A DNA stretch of 13,733 nt from DASYQV01 sp036005125 (GTDB lineage Bacteria; Acidobacteriota; Vicinamibacteria; Vicinamibacterales; UBA2999), in contig DASYQV010000259.1 in the NCBI GenBank assembly GCA_036005125.1, positions 1 to 13,733 of the forward strand, read 5' to 3'. The notes below the pieces were generated by a model, which worked only from the letters and a program-made list of their open reading frames with translations, was not told the DNA's origin and made no database searches. Within the stretch, counting starts at the first letter, position 1. Each line of letters opens with the position of its first letter. Below, piece after piece: positions 8,001 through 13,733 of the stretch. A program made the translations under genes and the position numbers.

Positions 8001-8220
8001 AGATGCCGCTGATAGCGTTCTCCATCGGCATCAGCACCGACGTGACGATCTCCTCGGGACTTGCCCCGGGCAATTGGAGGCTGACGTTGACGGTTGCGGG
8101 CTCGGCCCTGGGGAAGAGATCGACGCCGAGGTCGCGGAAGGAGAAGATCCCCACCACGACCAGCGACATCACGAGCATCGTGGCGAAAACCGGACGTCGA
8201 ACGCAAAGCTCCGATAGCAT
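5074..8220 (-). CDS. RND efflux pump, inner-membrane subunit (HAE-1 / AcrB-like)
   Basis: A 1048-residue proton-driven multidrug-type pump of the AcrB/MexB length class. It begins with the typical cytoplasmic edge and first helix (LCVRRPVFATMLV). Two homologous halves follow, each with a large periplasmic loop. The proton-relay residues are present: Asp400-Asp401 in GIVIDDAIVVLEN (AcrB D407/D408) and Lys927 in GIVKKNSILQVD (AcrB K940). Helix stretches lie around 330-545 and 860-1025. Residues 650-663 are seven Gly, Glu, six Gly, an unusual tract just before the FAIQASLQGPD strand of the second porter half. The gene starts 3 bp after the adaptor stop, with GGAG inside the adaptor's last codons, so the two are co-expressed. 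Substrate cannot be inferred. No TolC-type channel is in the window. Confidence 0.95.
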   Translation of the reverse strand: MLSELCVRRPVFATMLVMSLVVVGIFSFRDLGVDLFPRAEPATVNVSLQLPGASPEEIVTSVLMPMENAISGISGIDQMQSNANSGRGRITVRFVLERDLEDAANAVREKVSGAMRHVPPQVLPPVIQKADPDSAPIMSITLSSSSMSLRTLTEIADKQVKRVLEGVDGVGEVSMNGGLPREVHIVVDIEKLNAHGLSMDQVQDAVQSENIEIPGGTLEQGNWEVGLRTLGRIDATEQFRNIIIKTVGDAPIRLSDVGYAEDAVAKQTSAQYLGDGSPAVQLEIRRASGENTVKVAEGVKRRIASIQRTLPKGATLTITNDDSRFIYASVESLEEHLLWGSLLASLIVVFFIRNIRAVIISALAIPASIVATFTLMRVMDFTLNNMTLLGLTLAVGIVIDDAIVVLENIFRYIEEKDVTPFEAAILATHEVTLPVMATTLSLVVIFLPVAFMTGYASRFIGPFGWTMAFAIIVSMVVSFTLTPMLSSRFLKVSDAAGDTKTRESRFFRAVDRWYLASLTWSMAHPMTIIGLSVIVVLATIPLNRMVGRTFVPDEDMGQITVHMDTPQGTSLEGTVEAARDIVKDLTGLEGVGQLQYVAGMGKVNHFHVMLFLKPLNERNVSQADIVATLRQILSTRPGSSPTVTGRTALGGGGGGGEGGGGGGTYFAIQASLQGPDVGKLYDYSQALLGAAQQTPSLVDAKTNYSNASPEVRVAVDRARAADLGVRMSTIGGLLRLMVSGDDEISTYREGAEQYPVKMRVLEEQRRDIETVGKLTVPSSTAGAIRIDNIARFERGFGPTDIRRVNRQFAIDMQTDVAPGHALDEASNDVRRLIADLHLPPGYTARLYGQTQILDETTANLMMALLLASVFVYMVLAAQFESFVQPIVIMLVLPVSVPFALFTLWITGRTLNLWSALGVLLLLGIVKKNSILQVDYANVLRARGEPLEEAIVEACRTRLRPILMTTSAIIAGLVPTALGIGIGGTQRSAIAVTIIGGQALCLFLTLLLVPVAYTKLAWLEESVANQKFKAWIGRLRPTARRRPAPEGQA

Positions 8221-8223
8221 TCG

Positions 8224-9465
8224 CTACTCCGTCTTCCGTTTCTCGCCAACCGAGACTTTCTGTCCGTCCGACAGGTTGTCGACGTCGGTCAGGGCGACGA
8301 GCTCGCCGGGTTTGAGCCCCTCGACAATCTCCATACGATTGTCGTGGCGATCACCGAGCTTCAGCTCCTGCGCCGCGAGCGTGTCCCCCCTCACCACGAA
8401 CGCGCGGTTCACGCCGTAACGGTACTGCATTGCTTTGTACGGAATCGTCAGCACCTTCTCGACGAGCGCCGTCTCGATGCGCACGCGGGCGAAGGTCCCG
8501 GGCTTGAGAATCCTGCCGCTGTTTGGCGCCGTGGCCTCGAACGAGAACGTGCGCGTCTGCGTGTTGACCGCAGGGCTGATGCGTGCGATGGTCCCATCGA
8601 AGGTGCGATTCGGAAACGCGTCGACCCGCAGGGTCACCTGCTGGCCAACCATGATCCATGGCGCCATGCGCTCCGGGATCTCTGCGCGCACCTTCAGCGG
8701 ATCCACTCGAACGACGGTCATCACCGGCATCTGCGTCTTGACCAGCTCGCCCACCGAGACCATGCGCTTCTGGACGCTGCCGTCGAACGGCGAGCGGATG
8801 AACGTGTCGCGCAGCTGGCGATCGGCGAGCTTCATCGTGGCGTCGGCCACGTCGATGTCGGCGCGGAGGTTCTTCGCGTTCTGCAGCGCCGCGTCGTAGG
8901 AAGCCTGCTTCGCCTTCAATGCCGACTGGGCATCGTCGAGCGCCTGGAGAGGAATCAGCTGACGCTTGTGGAGCTCATCAGCGCGTTCGTACAACTGCTT
9001 CGTCTGCGCGAGCTCGGCGGCTGCCTTTCGAACGTCCGGAGTCTCCTCGACAGGAGGCATGTGCGAGATCTCCGAAGCACCGTACTTGGTGAGCGACCGT
9101 GCGAGCGATGCCTTCTGCTGGTCAAGGTTGTACTGCTGCTTTTCGCGATCGAGCTCCACGAGAGGCTGGTCGGTCCGGACGCTGTCGCCAAGGTCCGCGA
9201 GGACGCGCCGCACGATCCCCTCGGCCTGCGACGACACGGTGACTTCGTCTTCGGCCGCCAGCGTGCCCACGACTTCGATCGTGCGACGAACCGTCTCCTC
9301 CCGCACCGCCTCCACCTGGATGGCCTTGGCGGGCGCTTCGCGGCGGCTTGCCTGCACGCTTTGAGATGGCGAGCAGCTGACGGCAAGCACCGCGCACCCA
9401 GTCAGGGCCAGCAGCGGCAACCGGCGGACGGCAGGGGCATTTCTCGAGACACTCACGAATCCCAT
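8224..9465 (-). CDS. RND efflux periplasmic adaptor subunit (membrane fusion protein, AcrA/MexA-like)
   Basis: A 413-residue adaptor that would link the inner-membrane pump to an outer-membrane channel. The ATG at 9465 is chosen because it leads straight into a signal sequence (RRLPLLALTGCAVLAVSC). The upstream in-frame extension to 9702 has no signal sequence and runs through the repeat region. A lipoprotein cysteine is likely (AVSC; ALTGC is a second possibility). After it come a barrel-sandwich/lipoyl half (VVGTLAAEDEVTVSSQAEGIV), a long Lys/Ala/Gln-rich alpha-helical hairpin, the second lipoyl half (FIRSPFDGSVQKRMVSVGE), a beta-barrel domain (PLKVRAEIPE to FEATAPN) and a C-terminal membrane-proximal domain (IPYKAMQYR to LSDGQKVSV). 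The Shine-Dalgarno GAGGTGG is weakly placed, 12 nt upstream. It forms an operon with the pump gene. Confidence 0.93.
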   Translation of the reverse strand: MGFVSVSRNAPAVRRLPLLALTGCAVLAVSCSPSQSVQASRREAPAKAIQVEAVREETVRRTIEVVGTLAAEDEVTVSSQAEGIVRRVLADLGDSVRTDQPLVELDREKQQYNLDQQKASLARSLTKYGASEISHMPPVEETPDVRKAAAELAQTKQLYERADELHKRQLIPLQALDDAQSALKAKQASYDAALQNAKNLRADIDVADATMKLADRQLRDTFIRSPFDGSVQKRMVSVGELVKTQMPVMTVVRVDPLKVRAEIPERMAPWIMVGQQVTLRVDAFPNRTFDGTIARISPAVNTQTRTFSFEATAPNSGRILKPGTFARVRIETALVEKVLTIPYKAMQYRYGVNRAFVVRGDTLAAQELKLGDRHDNRMEIVEGLKPGELVALTDVDNLSDGQKVSVGEKRKTE

Positions 9466-9673
9466 ATTCGGCGTACGCCACCTCAGACTGAAAAAGTGGA
9501 CCTGTACAATAGCGGAAGATCCGGGCCGAAGATAGACCCGCAGACCCGTCAGATCAGCGGGAATTGGTAATACTTTGTCTCCCTGTGACGCCCGGCAAAT
9601 GTGCGGCAGCGTGCCACGCCGCACGGCCGATTGGAATGCTGGCTCAGCCGAGAATGGGGCTCCGCTTCGGTAC

Positions 9674-9713
9674 GTGGGCCGCATCTTTAGATGCGGCGCC
9701 ATGCCGGGTCTAA
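9674..9713. repeat. Partial copy of the GTAGGCC double-hairpin element
   Basis: GTGGGCC, then the perfect hairpin CCGCATCT-TT-AGATGCGG (9679-9696), then a short linker and CCGGGTCTAA. Read in reverse complement, the element at 11787-11840 matches this for about 40 bp with a few changes. The match ends where the second hairpin of the full element should close; here the sequence runs into the long inverted repeat at 9707-9767 instead. Confidence 0.75.
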
Positions 9714-9767
9714 CCAGTCAAGGACTCTGCCTTTGATATCCCGGCAGAGCCCTTGACTGGTTAGACC
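9707..9767. repeat. Long inverted repeat, 25-bp arms with 11-nt loop
   Basis: The arms at 9707-9731 and 9743-9767 (GGTCTAACCAGTCAAGG... against ...CCTTGACTGGTTAGACC) pair at 24 of 25 positions. The exception becomes a G-U wobble on the minus-strand transcript. The loop is 9732-9742. A T-run (9773-9777) follows six bases later on the plus strand, but there is no U-run on the minus strand. It could end transcription or protect the 3' end of the LVIVD mRNA, or be a small mobile repeat. Confidence 0.8.
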
Positions 9768-9778
9768 AGTGTCTTTTT

Positions 9779-9795
9779 GGCGCGCTCCGCGCGCC
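9779..9795. repeat. GC-only hairpin
   Basis: GGCGCG (9779-9784) and CGCGCC (9790-9795) form a perfect 6-bp stem around CTCCG. It sits directly between the two larger inverted repeats. Confidence 0.5.
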
Positions 9796-9796
9796 T

Positions 9797-9857
9797 AGCC
9801 CGTTATGCGGTCGCACAGCGAGTACAAAATTCGCGTCTCTCGGCCGCATAACGGGCT
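9797..9857. repeat. Inverted repeat, 14-bp perfect arms
   Basis: AGCCCGTTATGCGG (9797-9810) is matched exactly by CCGCATAACGGGCT (9844-9857) around 33 nt. It begins 30 nt after the LVIVD gene stop on the transcribed strand. It may be a 3'-end stem-loop or the ends of a very small non-coding element; there is no obvious target duplication. Confidence 0.75.
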
Positions 9858-9887
9858 CCTATGACCCGGCCTGCGTACAACTCATTC

Positions 9888-11858
9888 TCACCGCACACGA
9901 GCGGCCCGGCTCTCGATGAGCGTGGCGAGGGCGCGCAGGCGCGCCGCATCGGGGGCGCTGGCCGTGCGGGCATCCTGCTCGAGCTGAGCCGTGAGCGCGC
10001 CGGCTCGAGCCACTACGTCGCCCGCGTTTCTGCCGCGCCGGGATCCGACGCGATCGAGGCGGGCAAGCGCTGACGTCACGGCGGTCGCACGCTCCGGCAG
10101 GATGCCGTGACTGCGCGCGAGCTGATCCAGATACGCCCGCGCGACAACAGCAGTGGCCGGCCACACGATCCGCCTCTGGCTCTGGACGTTCAGCGCATCG
10201 AGGTGGACCTCGTTGGCTGCGTCGATCTCGTTCCGGGAGAGATGCTCGGTCGGGAGGAGCCTGAAAATATCGAGGCCGCGGATAATCTCCGAACCGTAAA
10301 TAGCGCCGTTGTACCAATACGTCGACCAGTACCCGCCGAGGACGAGCCGCGACGGATCGACAGGGCCGCGATCGAAGAACGCGATCTCGATCGGCCGGGC
10401 CGAGTCCGTGAAATCGAACACGGATACGCCGCCCTGATACCACGCCTGCACCATGATGTCGCGTCCGGGAACGGGAATCAGCGACCCGTTGTGCGCCACG
10501 CAGTTCTCCTGCTCGGTCTGCGGCGCGGGCATCTTGTAATAGCTCGCAAAGCGCAGCTTGCGGTCGACGATATCGAATATCGCATCCGCTCCCCACGTCC
10601 GCCGGTCCGTCGCGCGGCACCGGGGGCGCATGCCGCCGCCCCACTCGTCGGTGAAGATCACTTTCGATCCATCCGCGTTGAACGTCGCCGAGTGCCAATA
10701 CGCGAAGTTCCTGTCGGTGACCTCGTCGATTCGAACGGGACGCGCCGGATCCGAGATATCGAGCAGGATGCCGTTACCCGCGCACGCGCCCGCGGCCAGG
10801 CCGATCTCGGGAAAGGCCGTGATGTCGTGGCACTGGTTCGTTTCCGACGAGTTCTGCGTCCCGGCACCTTGGTTGCCGCCCCGGTTGAGCCCTGCGACGG
10901 CGCCGGTCTTCGCGTCGGCGAAGATGCGAGGGCGGTTGACGATCCGTGCGCGCTGAGGAGCCGCGAGCGGTACCTGGATGACGTCGATGCTGAATAATGC
11001 CGTGTTCGGATCCTCGTTGGGCGGCAACGCCGAGCACTCCGCGAGCTCCTCGGACGACCGTGCCAGGCCCGTGCCCGACGCATAGATATAGAGGTTCGCG
11101 TTGTCGCGCGGATCGGTCACCAGCGTGTGCGTATGCGATCCACGGCAGGTCTGCACCGCGGCGATCTGCTTGGGTCTCCCGAGCGTGCTGATATCGAAGA
11201 TACGGACGCCGCTGAAACGCTCCTTGCTGACCGACGCGTCGACACCCTCTGTCCCGCAATCGATTCGACCGAGTCTCTGCTCGACGGACATGAAGAGCAG
11301 GTTGCCGTACACCGATACGTCGCCCTGCCCGCCGGGACACACCACCGACACCTCGAGTCGGGGTTTGCGCACGTTCTCGATGTTGTACGCGTTGAGCCCG
11401 TGGTAGTTGCCGATCCAGAGATTGTCGTGTTGAAAAGCGAGGTCGGAGTTGGCGAAGCTCATGAGGAACGGCGGCGGTGGTGACGTCGCCGGCGTGCGCA
11501 GCAGAGACACGGCCGACCGGTCCGGATCGTCCACGGCCGTCGCGCGATCCCGTTCCGGCGGAACCACGTCTCCCTCCGGCGCTTTCGGGTCGAAGAATCC
11601 CTCCGGCTTTGAAACACTCGCCACGAGCTCCATGCCACGGGCCGCCTGCCCGGCATCCCTCAGCCCGGCCTTGAGTCCAACGCGTGGGTCCGCAGGCGAC
11701 GAGGGGCTGAACGCCTGCTGCGCATCTCCGCGAGCGACGACGATCGTCAGCGCGACGACGATACCGACCCATCTGAAAAGACGTACGTAGGCCGGGTCTT
11801 TAGACCCGGTGCGGTCGCCGCATCTAAAGATGCGGCCTACGGAGACACCCGGTGTCAT
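9888..11858 (-). CDS. Secreted LVIVD-repeat beta-propeller protein
   Basis: A 656-residue exported protein. The ATG at 11858 overlaps the stop of the upstream gene (ATGA) and is preceded by AAGGAG with an 8-nt spacer. Codons 7-24 are a palindromic repeat; the true signal-peptide core follows at residues 31-42 (VGIVVALTIVVA, then RGDA). From about residue 110 come repeated blade motifs of the LVIVD type: GVRIFDIST, GILLDISDPARPVRID and GVSVFDFTDSARPIEIAFFD. Other recognisable stretches are CRGSHTHTLVTDPRD, CHDITAFPEIGLAAGACAG, WHSATFNADGSKVIFTDEW and GLDIFRL. The last ~130 residues are helical and Arg/Ala-rich. The family is extracytoplasmic with unknown biochemical role. Coupling to a DUF305 domain suggests a joint periplasmic function (inference). 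Reading frames extending past 11858 overlap the transporter gene and are not part of this one. Confidence 0.88.
   Translation of the reverse strand: MTPGVSVGRIFRCGDRTGSKDPAYVRLFRWVGIVVALTIVVARGDAQQAFSPSSPADPRVGLKAGLRDAGQAARGMELVASVSKPEGFFDPKAPEGDVVPPERDRATAVDDPDRSAVSLLRTPATSPPPPFLMSFANSDLAFQHDNLWIGNYHGLNAYNIENVRKPRLEVSVVCPGGQGDVSVYGNLLFMSVEQRLGRIDCGTEGVDASVSKERFSGVRIFDISTLGRPKQIAAVQTCRGSHTHTLVTDPRDNANLYIYASGTGLARSSEELAECSALPPNEDPNTALFSIDVIQVPLAAPQRARIVNRPRIFADAKTGAVAGLNRGGNQGAGTQNSSETNQCHDITAFPEIGLAAGACAGNGILLDISDPARPVRIDEVTDRNFAYWHSATFNADGSKVIFTDEWGGGMRPRCRATDRRTWGADAIFDIVDRKLRFASYYKMPAPQTEQENCVAHNGSLIPVPGRDIMVQAWYQGGVSVFDFTDSARPIEIAFFDRGPVDPSRLVLGGYWSTYWYNGAIYGSEIIRGLDIFRLLPTEHLSRNEIDAANEVHLDALNVQSQRRIVWPATAVVARAYLDQLARSHGILPERATAVTSALARLDRVGSRRGRNAGDVVARAGALTAQLEQDARTASAPDAARLRALATLIESRAARVR
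11787..11840. repeat. GTAGGCC double-hairpin (REP/BIME-like) element inside the LVIVD gene
   Basis: The 54-bp element is bounded by GTAGGCC and GGCCTAC. It contains two perfect hairpins, CCGGGTCT-TT-AGACCCGG (11792-11809) and CCGCATCT-AA-AGATGCGG (11818-11835), separated by 8 nt. The two stems differ at two positions and each change is compensated in the partner arm, which points to a conserved structure. It occupies codons 7-24 of the LVIVD gene without breaking the frame. A partial inverted copy lies at 9674-9713. Confidence 0.85.
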
Positions 11859-13723
11859 GGTTCCAGCTCCTTGAGCATCCTCTCCATGCGCTGAATCTCC
11901 ATGCGCTGATCGGCAACGACGTCGGACGCGAACGCGAAGACCTCCGATTCCTGGGCCGATGCAGGCGTCGCGAAGAGCTCCTTCACCATGACGAGGGCGC
12001 CTTCGTGATGTGTGATCATGAGCTCGAGAAACAGCCGATCGAATGCGACGCCCCTGGTCTCTGCCAGGCGGTTCATCTCTTCTGCCGTCAGCATGCCCGG
12101 CATCCGCATCGCGTCCGTGTGATGCGCGTGCGGTCCAGGCACGCTGTGGCCGCGGACCTCCAGCCAGCCCCGCATCAAGTTGATCTCGTCCGCCTGTGAG
12201 ACCTGAATTCGCTCGCCGAGCAGTCGCATCTCGGCCCGGCTGGTCCGCTCCGGCAACAGGGCGGTCATGTCCAACGCCTGCGCGTGATGCCTGATCATCC
12301 CCTGCATGAATCGCGCGTCTGCCGCCGACGCCTGGACGTGTGAGAGATCGGTTGCTTGTTCGGCCGTAACGGTGCGGCTGGGCTCGCCGGGCGCTCGAGG
12401 CTGAACGATGCGACGGGCATCGGCGCCCGTGCGGCACCCTGCCGTTGCGATCACGATGGCGACGACGACCGTGCTGGCGAGGACGTTGCCGCCCAATCGC
12501 GCCACCGGCAGGCTGCCGATGAGCCCGAGTACTGCGGCGCCGGCGATCAGCACGGCGGGCGACGCGAGGAGACCCGTTTCGCGAATCAACGTCGTCGCCA
12601 GCAGTGGCGACATGCCGCTGAAGATCGTGAAGGTCACGTTGAATGCGAGCGCAACGCCGGAAAAGCGGATGCGTGTGGGAAAGAGATCGGTCAGCAGAAC
12701 GGCAAACGAGCCGTTCGTGAGGCCGCCGCACAACCCCGCAAGCACGAGCACCGCCGTGAGGTTCATCGAGTGCGTCACGAGAGCCTGGTAAAACGGATAC
12801 GCGAAGGCCAGCAGCAGTAGACACCCGGCCCGCAGCAGGAGTCGCGGGGCGATCCGGTCGCCTATCCAGCCCACCAGCAGAATGCCGGCCGCGTGCGCCA
12901 GCACTCCGACCGTTTGCGAAAGGACCGCCTGCCGCGGGTCGTATCGAAGCACGGCGGAGAGGTACGCCGGCAGGTGGGAAAAGAAGAGGCCTGTAAAACA
13001 GGCGGTCGCGGCGAGAAGCGCGCAGCCGGCGACCACGTGTCGGGCGTGAGTGCGAAGCAGCTCCCGAAAGGGCTGTCGGAGCGCGAGAGCGCGCATGCGC
13101 GCAAACTCGGGCGACTCCTCGAGCGATCGGCGCAGCACGAAGGTGAGCACGCCGCCGAGGCCGCCGATGATGAAGGCGATGCGCCAGCCGTACACCATCT
13201 CGCTCGCCGGCAGGAACGAGCGAATCGCCAGGCTCACACCGGTCGCCACGGCCACGCCGCTGGTTACGCAGGCGAAGACGACGCCGCAGACGAACGGCGC
13301 CAGTCGCGGCGCCGTTTCCACGACATACGTGAGCGCGCCCGGCAGCTCGCCGCCCAGGCAGAATCCCTGGACGAGCCGCAGGATCACCATCAGCGTGCTT
13401 GCCGCCACGCCCCATTGCGCGTGCGACGGCACCAATCCCATCCCGAGCGTCGCGCCGGACATCACGAACACCGACCAGAGGAACACGCGACGCCTGCCGA
13501 ACCGATCGCCGTAATGGCTGAGCACGATGCCGCCGATCGGACGCGCCAGGTACCCGGTCGCAAACGCGGCAAACGACGCCATCAACGAGACGAGTGGCGA
13601 TGTGCTCGGGAAGAGGGCCTGCGCGATATCGTTGGCAAAAATGCCGAAGATCACGAAGTCGTAGAACTCGAGCGTGCCGCCCAGACTGGCCAGCAGGACG
13701 ATGCGCCAGGCGGCCGCGGTCAT
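11855..13723 (-). CDS. MHS-type MFS transporter fused to a C-terminal DUF305 domain
   Basis: A 622-residue protein. Residues 1-406 are a 12-helix major facilitator of the metabolite:H+ symporter type, recognised by LEFYDF (18-23) and RPIGG...GDRFGRRR (61-79). Substrates in that family are organic acids or betaine/proline-like solutes; none can be assigned here. Helix 12 ends at GLIGSLPVA. Without a stop the frame continues into LGGNVLASTVVVAIVIATAGC (410-430), which looks like a lipoprotein signal with Cys430. A DUF305 domain follows, with the two family motifs MIRHHAQALDM (HH 479-480) and MITHHEGALVM (HH 572-573) and a His/Met-rich linker. The cyanobacterial DUF305 protein CopM binds copper, so metal binding is possible (inference). 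An in-frame GTG at 12505 could start DUF305 separately but lacks a Shine-Dalgarno box. The ATG at 13723 is 10 bp from the window edge and the frame is open upstream, so the true start may lie outside. Confidence 0.85.
   Translation of the reverse strand: MTAAAWRIVLLASLGGTLEFYDFVIFGIFANDIAQALFPSTSPLVSLMASFAAFATGYLARPIGGIVLSHYGDRFGRRRVFLWSVFVMSGATLGMGLVPSHAQWGVAASTLMVILRLVQGFCLGGELPGALTYVVETAPRLAPFVCGVVFACVTSGVAVATGVSLAIRSFLPASEMVYGWRIAFIIGGLGGVLTFVLRRSLEESPEFARMRALALRQPFRELLRTHARHVVAGCALLAATACFTGLFFSHLPAYLSAVLRYDPRQAVLSQTVGVLAHAAGILLVGWIGDRIAPRLLLRAGCLLLLAFAYPFYQALVTHSMNLTAVLVLAGLCGGLTNGSFAVLLTDLFPTRIRFSGVALAFNVTFTIFSGMSPLLATTLIRETGLLASPAVLIAGAAVLGLIGSLPVARLGGNVLASTVVVAIVIATAGCRTGADARRIVQPRAPGEPSRTVTAEQATDLSHVQASAADARFMQGMIRHHAQALDMTALLPERTSRAEMRLLGERIQVSQADEINLMRGWLEVRGHSVPGPHAHHTDAMRMPGMLTAEEMNRLAETRGVAFDRLFLELMITHHEGALVMVKELFATPASAQESEVFAFASDVVADQRMEIQRMERMLKELEP
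11867..11872 (-). promoter_or_regulatory. Shine-Dalgarno site of the LVIVD gene inside the DUF305 coding end
   Basis: AAGGAG on the minus strand, 8 nt from the ATG at 11858. It supports that start and therefore supports translation through the palindromic element. It also indicates coupling to the upstream gene. Confidence 0.7.
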
Positions 13724-13733
13724 GCGGGCGCCA

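Larger units (their letters stand above)
9466..9887. other. Gene-free region dense in inverted repeats
   Basis: 422 bp between the LVIVD gene stop and the adaptor start, with no credible gene on either strand. From high to low coordinates, the minus-strand transcript would meet a 14-bp-arm hairpin (9857-9797), a GC-only hairpin (9795-9779), a 25-bp-arm hairpin (9767-9707) and a REP-like half element (9713-9674). The remaining ~200 bp (9466-9673) should hold the efflux operon promoter; I see no convincing -35/-10 pair or regulator site there. Confidence 0.6.

Noticed and set aside
8344..9570. A 408-codon plus-strand open frame opposite the efflux adaptor
   Set aside because: Shadow of the adaptor gene: same compositional bias, no signal sequence or motif.
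9708..9766. Integron attC site: GTCTAAC and GTTAGAC, 59 bp apart, match the core patterns RYYYAAC and GTTRRRY
   Set aside because: The arms pair almost continuously with no unpaired central spacer or extrahelical bases, there is no cassette array or integrase, and a palindrome gives the second core match for free once the first occurs by chance.
9707..9777. Classical intrinsic terminator at the long hairpin
   Set aside because: The T-run lies on the plus-strand side, six bases off the stem, whereas all genes here are transcribed on the minus strand, where no U-run follows.
11859..13415. Apparent 519-residue N-terminal extension of the LVIVD protein
   Set aside because: This part overlaps the transporter-DUF305 gene in another frame and is Arg/Ser/Ala-rich nonsense. 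The real start at 11858 has a good ribosome-binding site and a signal peptide follows.

Overview
This GC-rich window carries seven protein genes. All are on the minus strand, so transcription runs from high to low coordinates. Three gene families point to an acidobacterium-like soil bacterium, possibly class Vicinamibacteria: a DUF6152 protein, a pair of secreted 'GRW-G-DTLVV' proteins of unknown function, and a DUF305 module next to an LVIVD-repeat protein. That placement is inference from gene content; there is no rRNA or marker gene to confirm it. I saw no tRNA, rRNA, transposase gene or CRISPR array.

Right block (13723-9888): an MHS-type major facilitator transporter reads in frame, without a stop, into a DUF305 domain that keeps its own lipoprotein-like signal sequence. 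Its stop overlaps (ATGA) the start of a secreted LVIVD beta-propeller protein, so the two products are probably translationally coupled. A 54-bp double-hairpin repeat sits exactly in frame just after the LVIVD start codon and adds 18 codons to the front of its signal peptide.

The gap 9887-9466 has no gene. It is packed with inverted repeats, including a partial copy of the same double-hairpin element and a 25-bp-arm hairpin.

Centre (9465-5074): a two-gene RND efflux operon, with a lipoprotein-like periplasmic adaptor followed 3 bp later by an HAE-1-type inner-membrane pump. No outer-membrane channel gene is present. The pump has a nearly pure glycine tract in its second porter half.

Left block (4801-43): an ATP-dependent DNA ligase, then two paralogous secreted proteins of unknown function, then a small secreted DUF6152 protein. 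Three arrays of a 7-bp repeat (ATTCNNG), each a T-rich arm facing an A-rich arm, lie directly behind the stop codons of the pump, the ligase and the first secreted protein. The ligase stop codon is itself made of repeat sequence.

The clearest novelties are the transporter-DUF305 fusion, the in-frame palindromic element in the LVIVD gene, and the stop-anchored heptad arrays.
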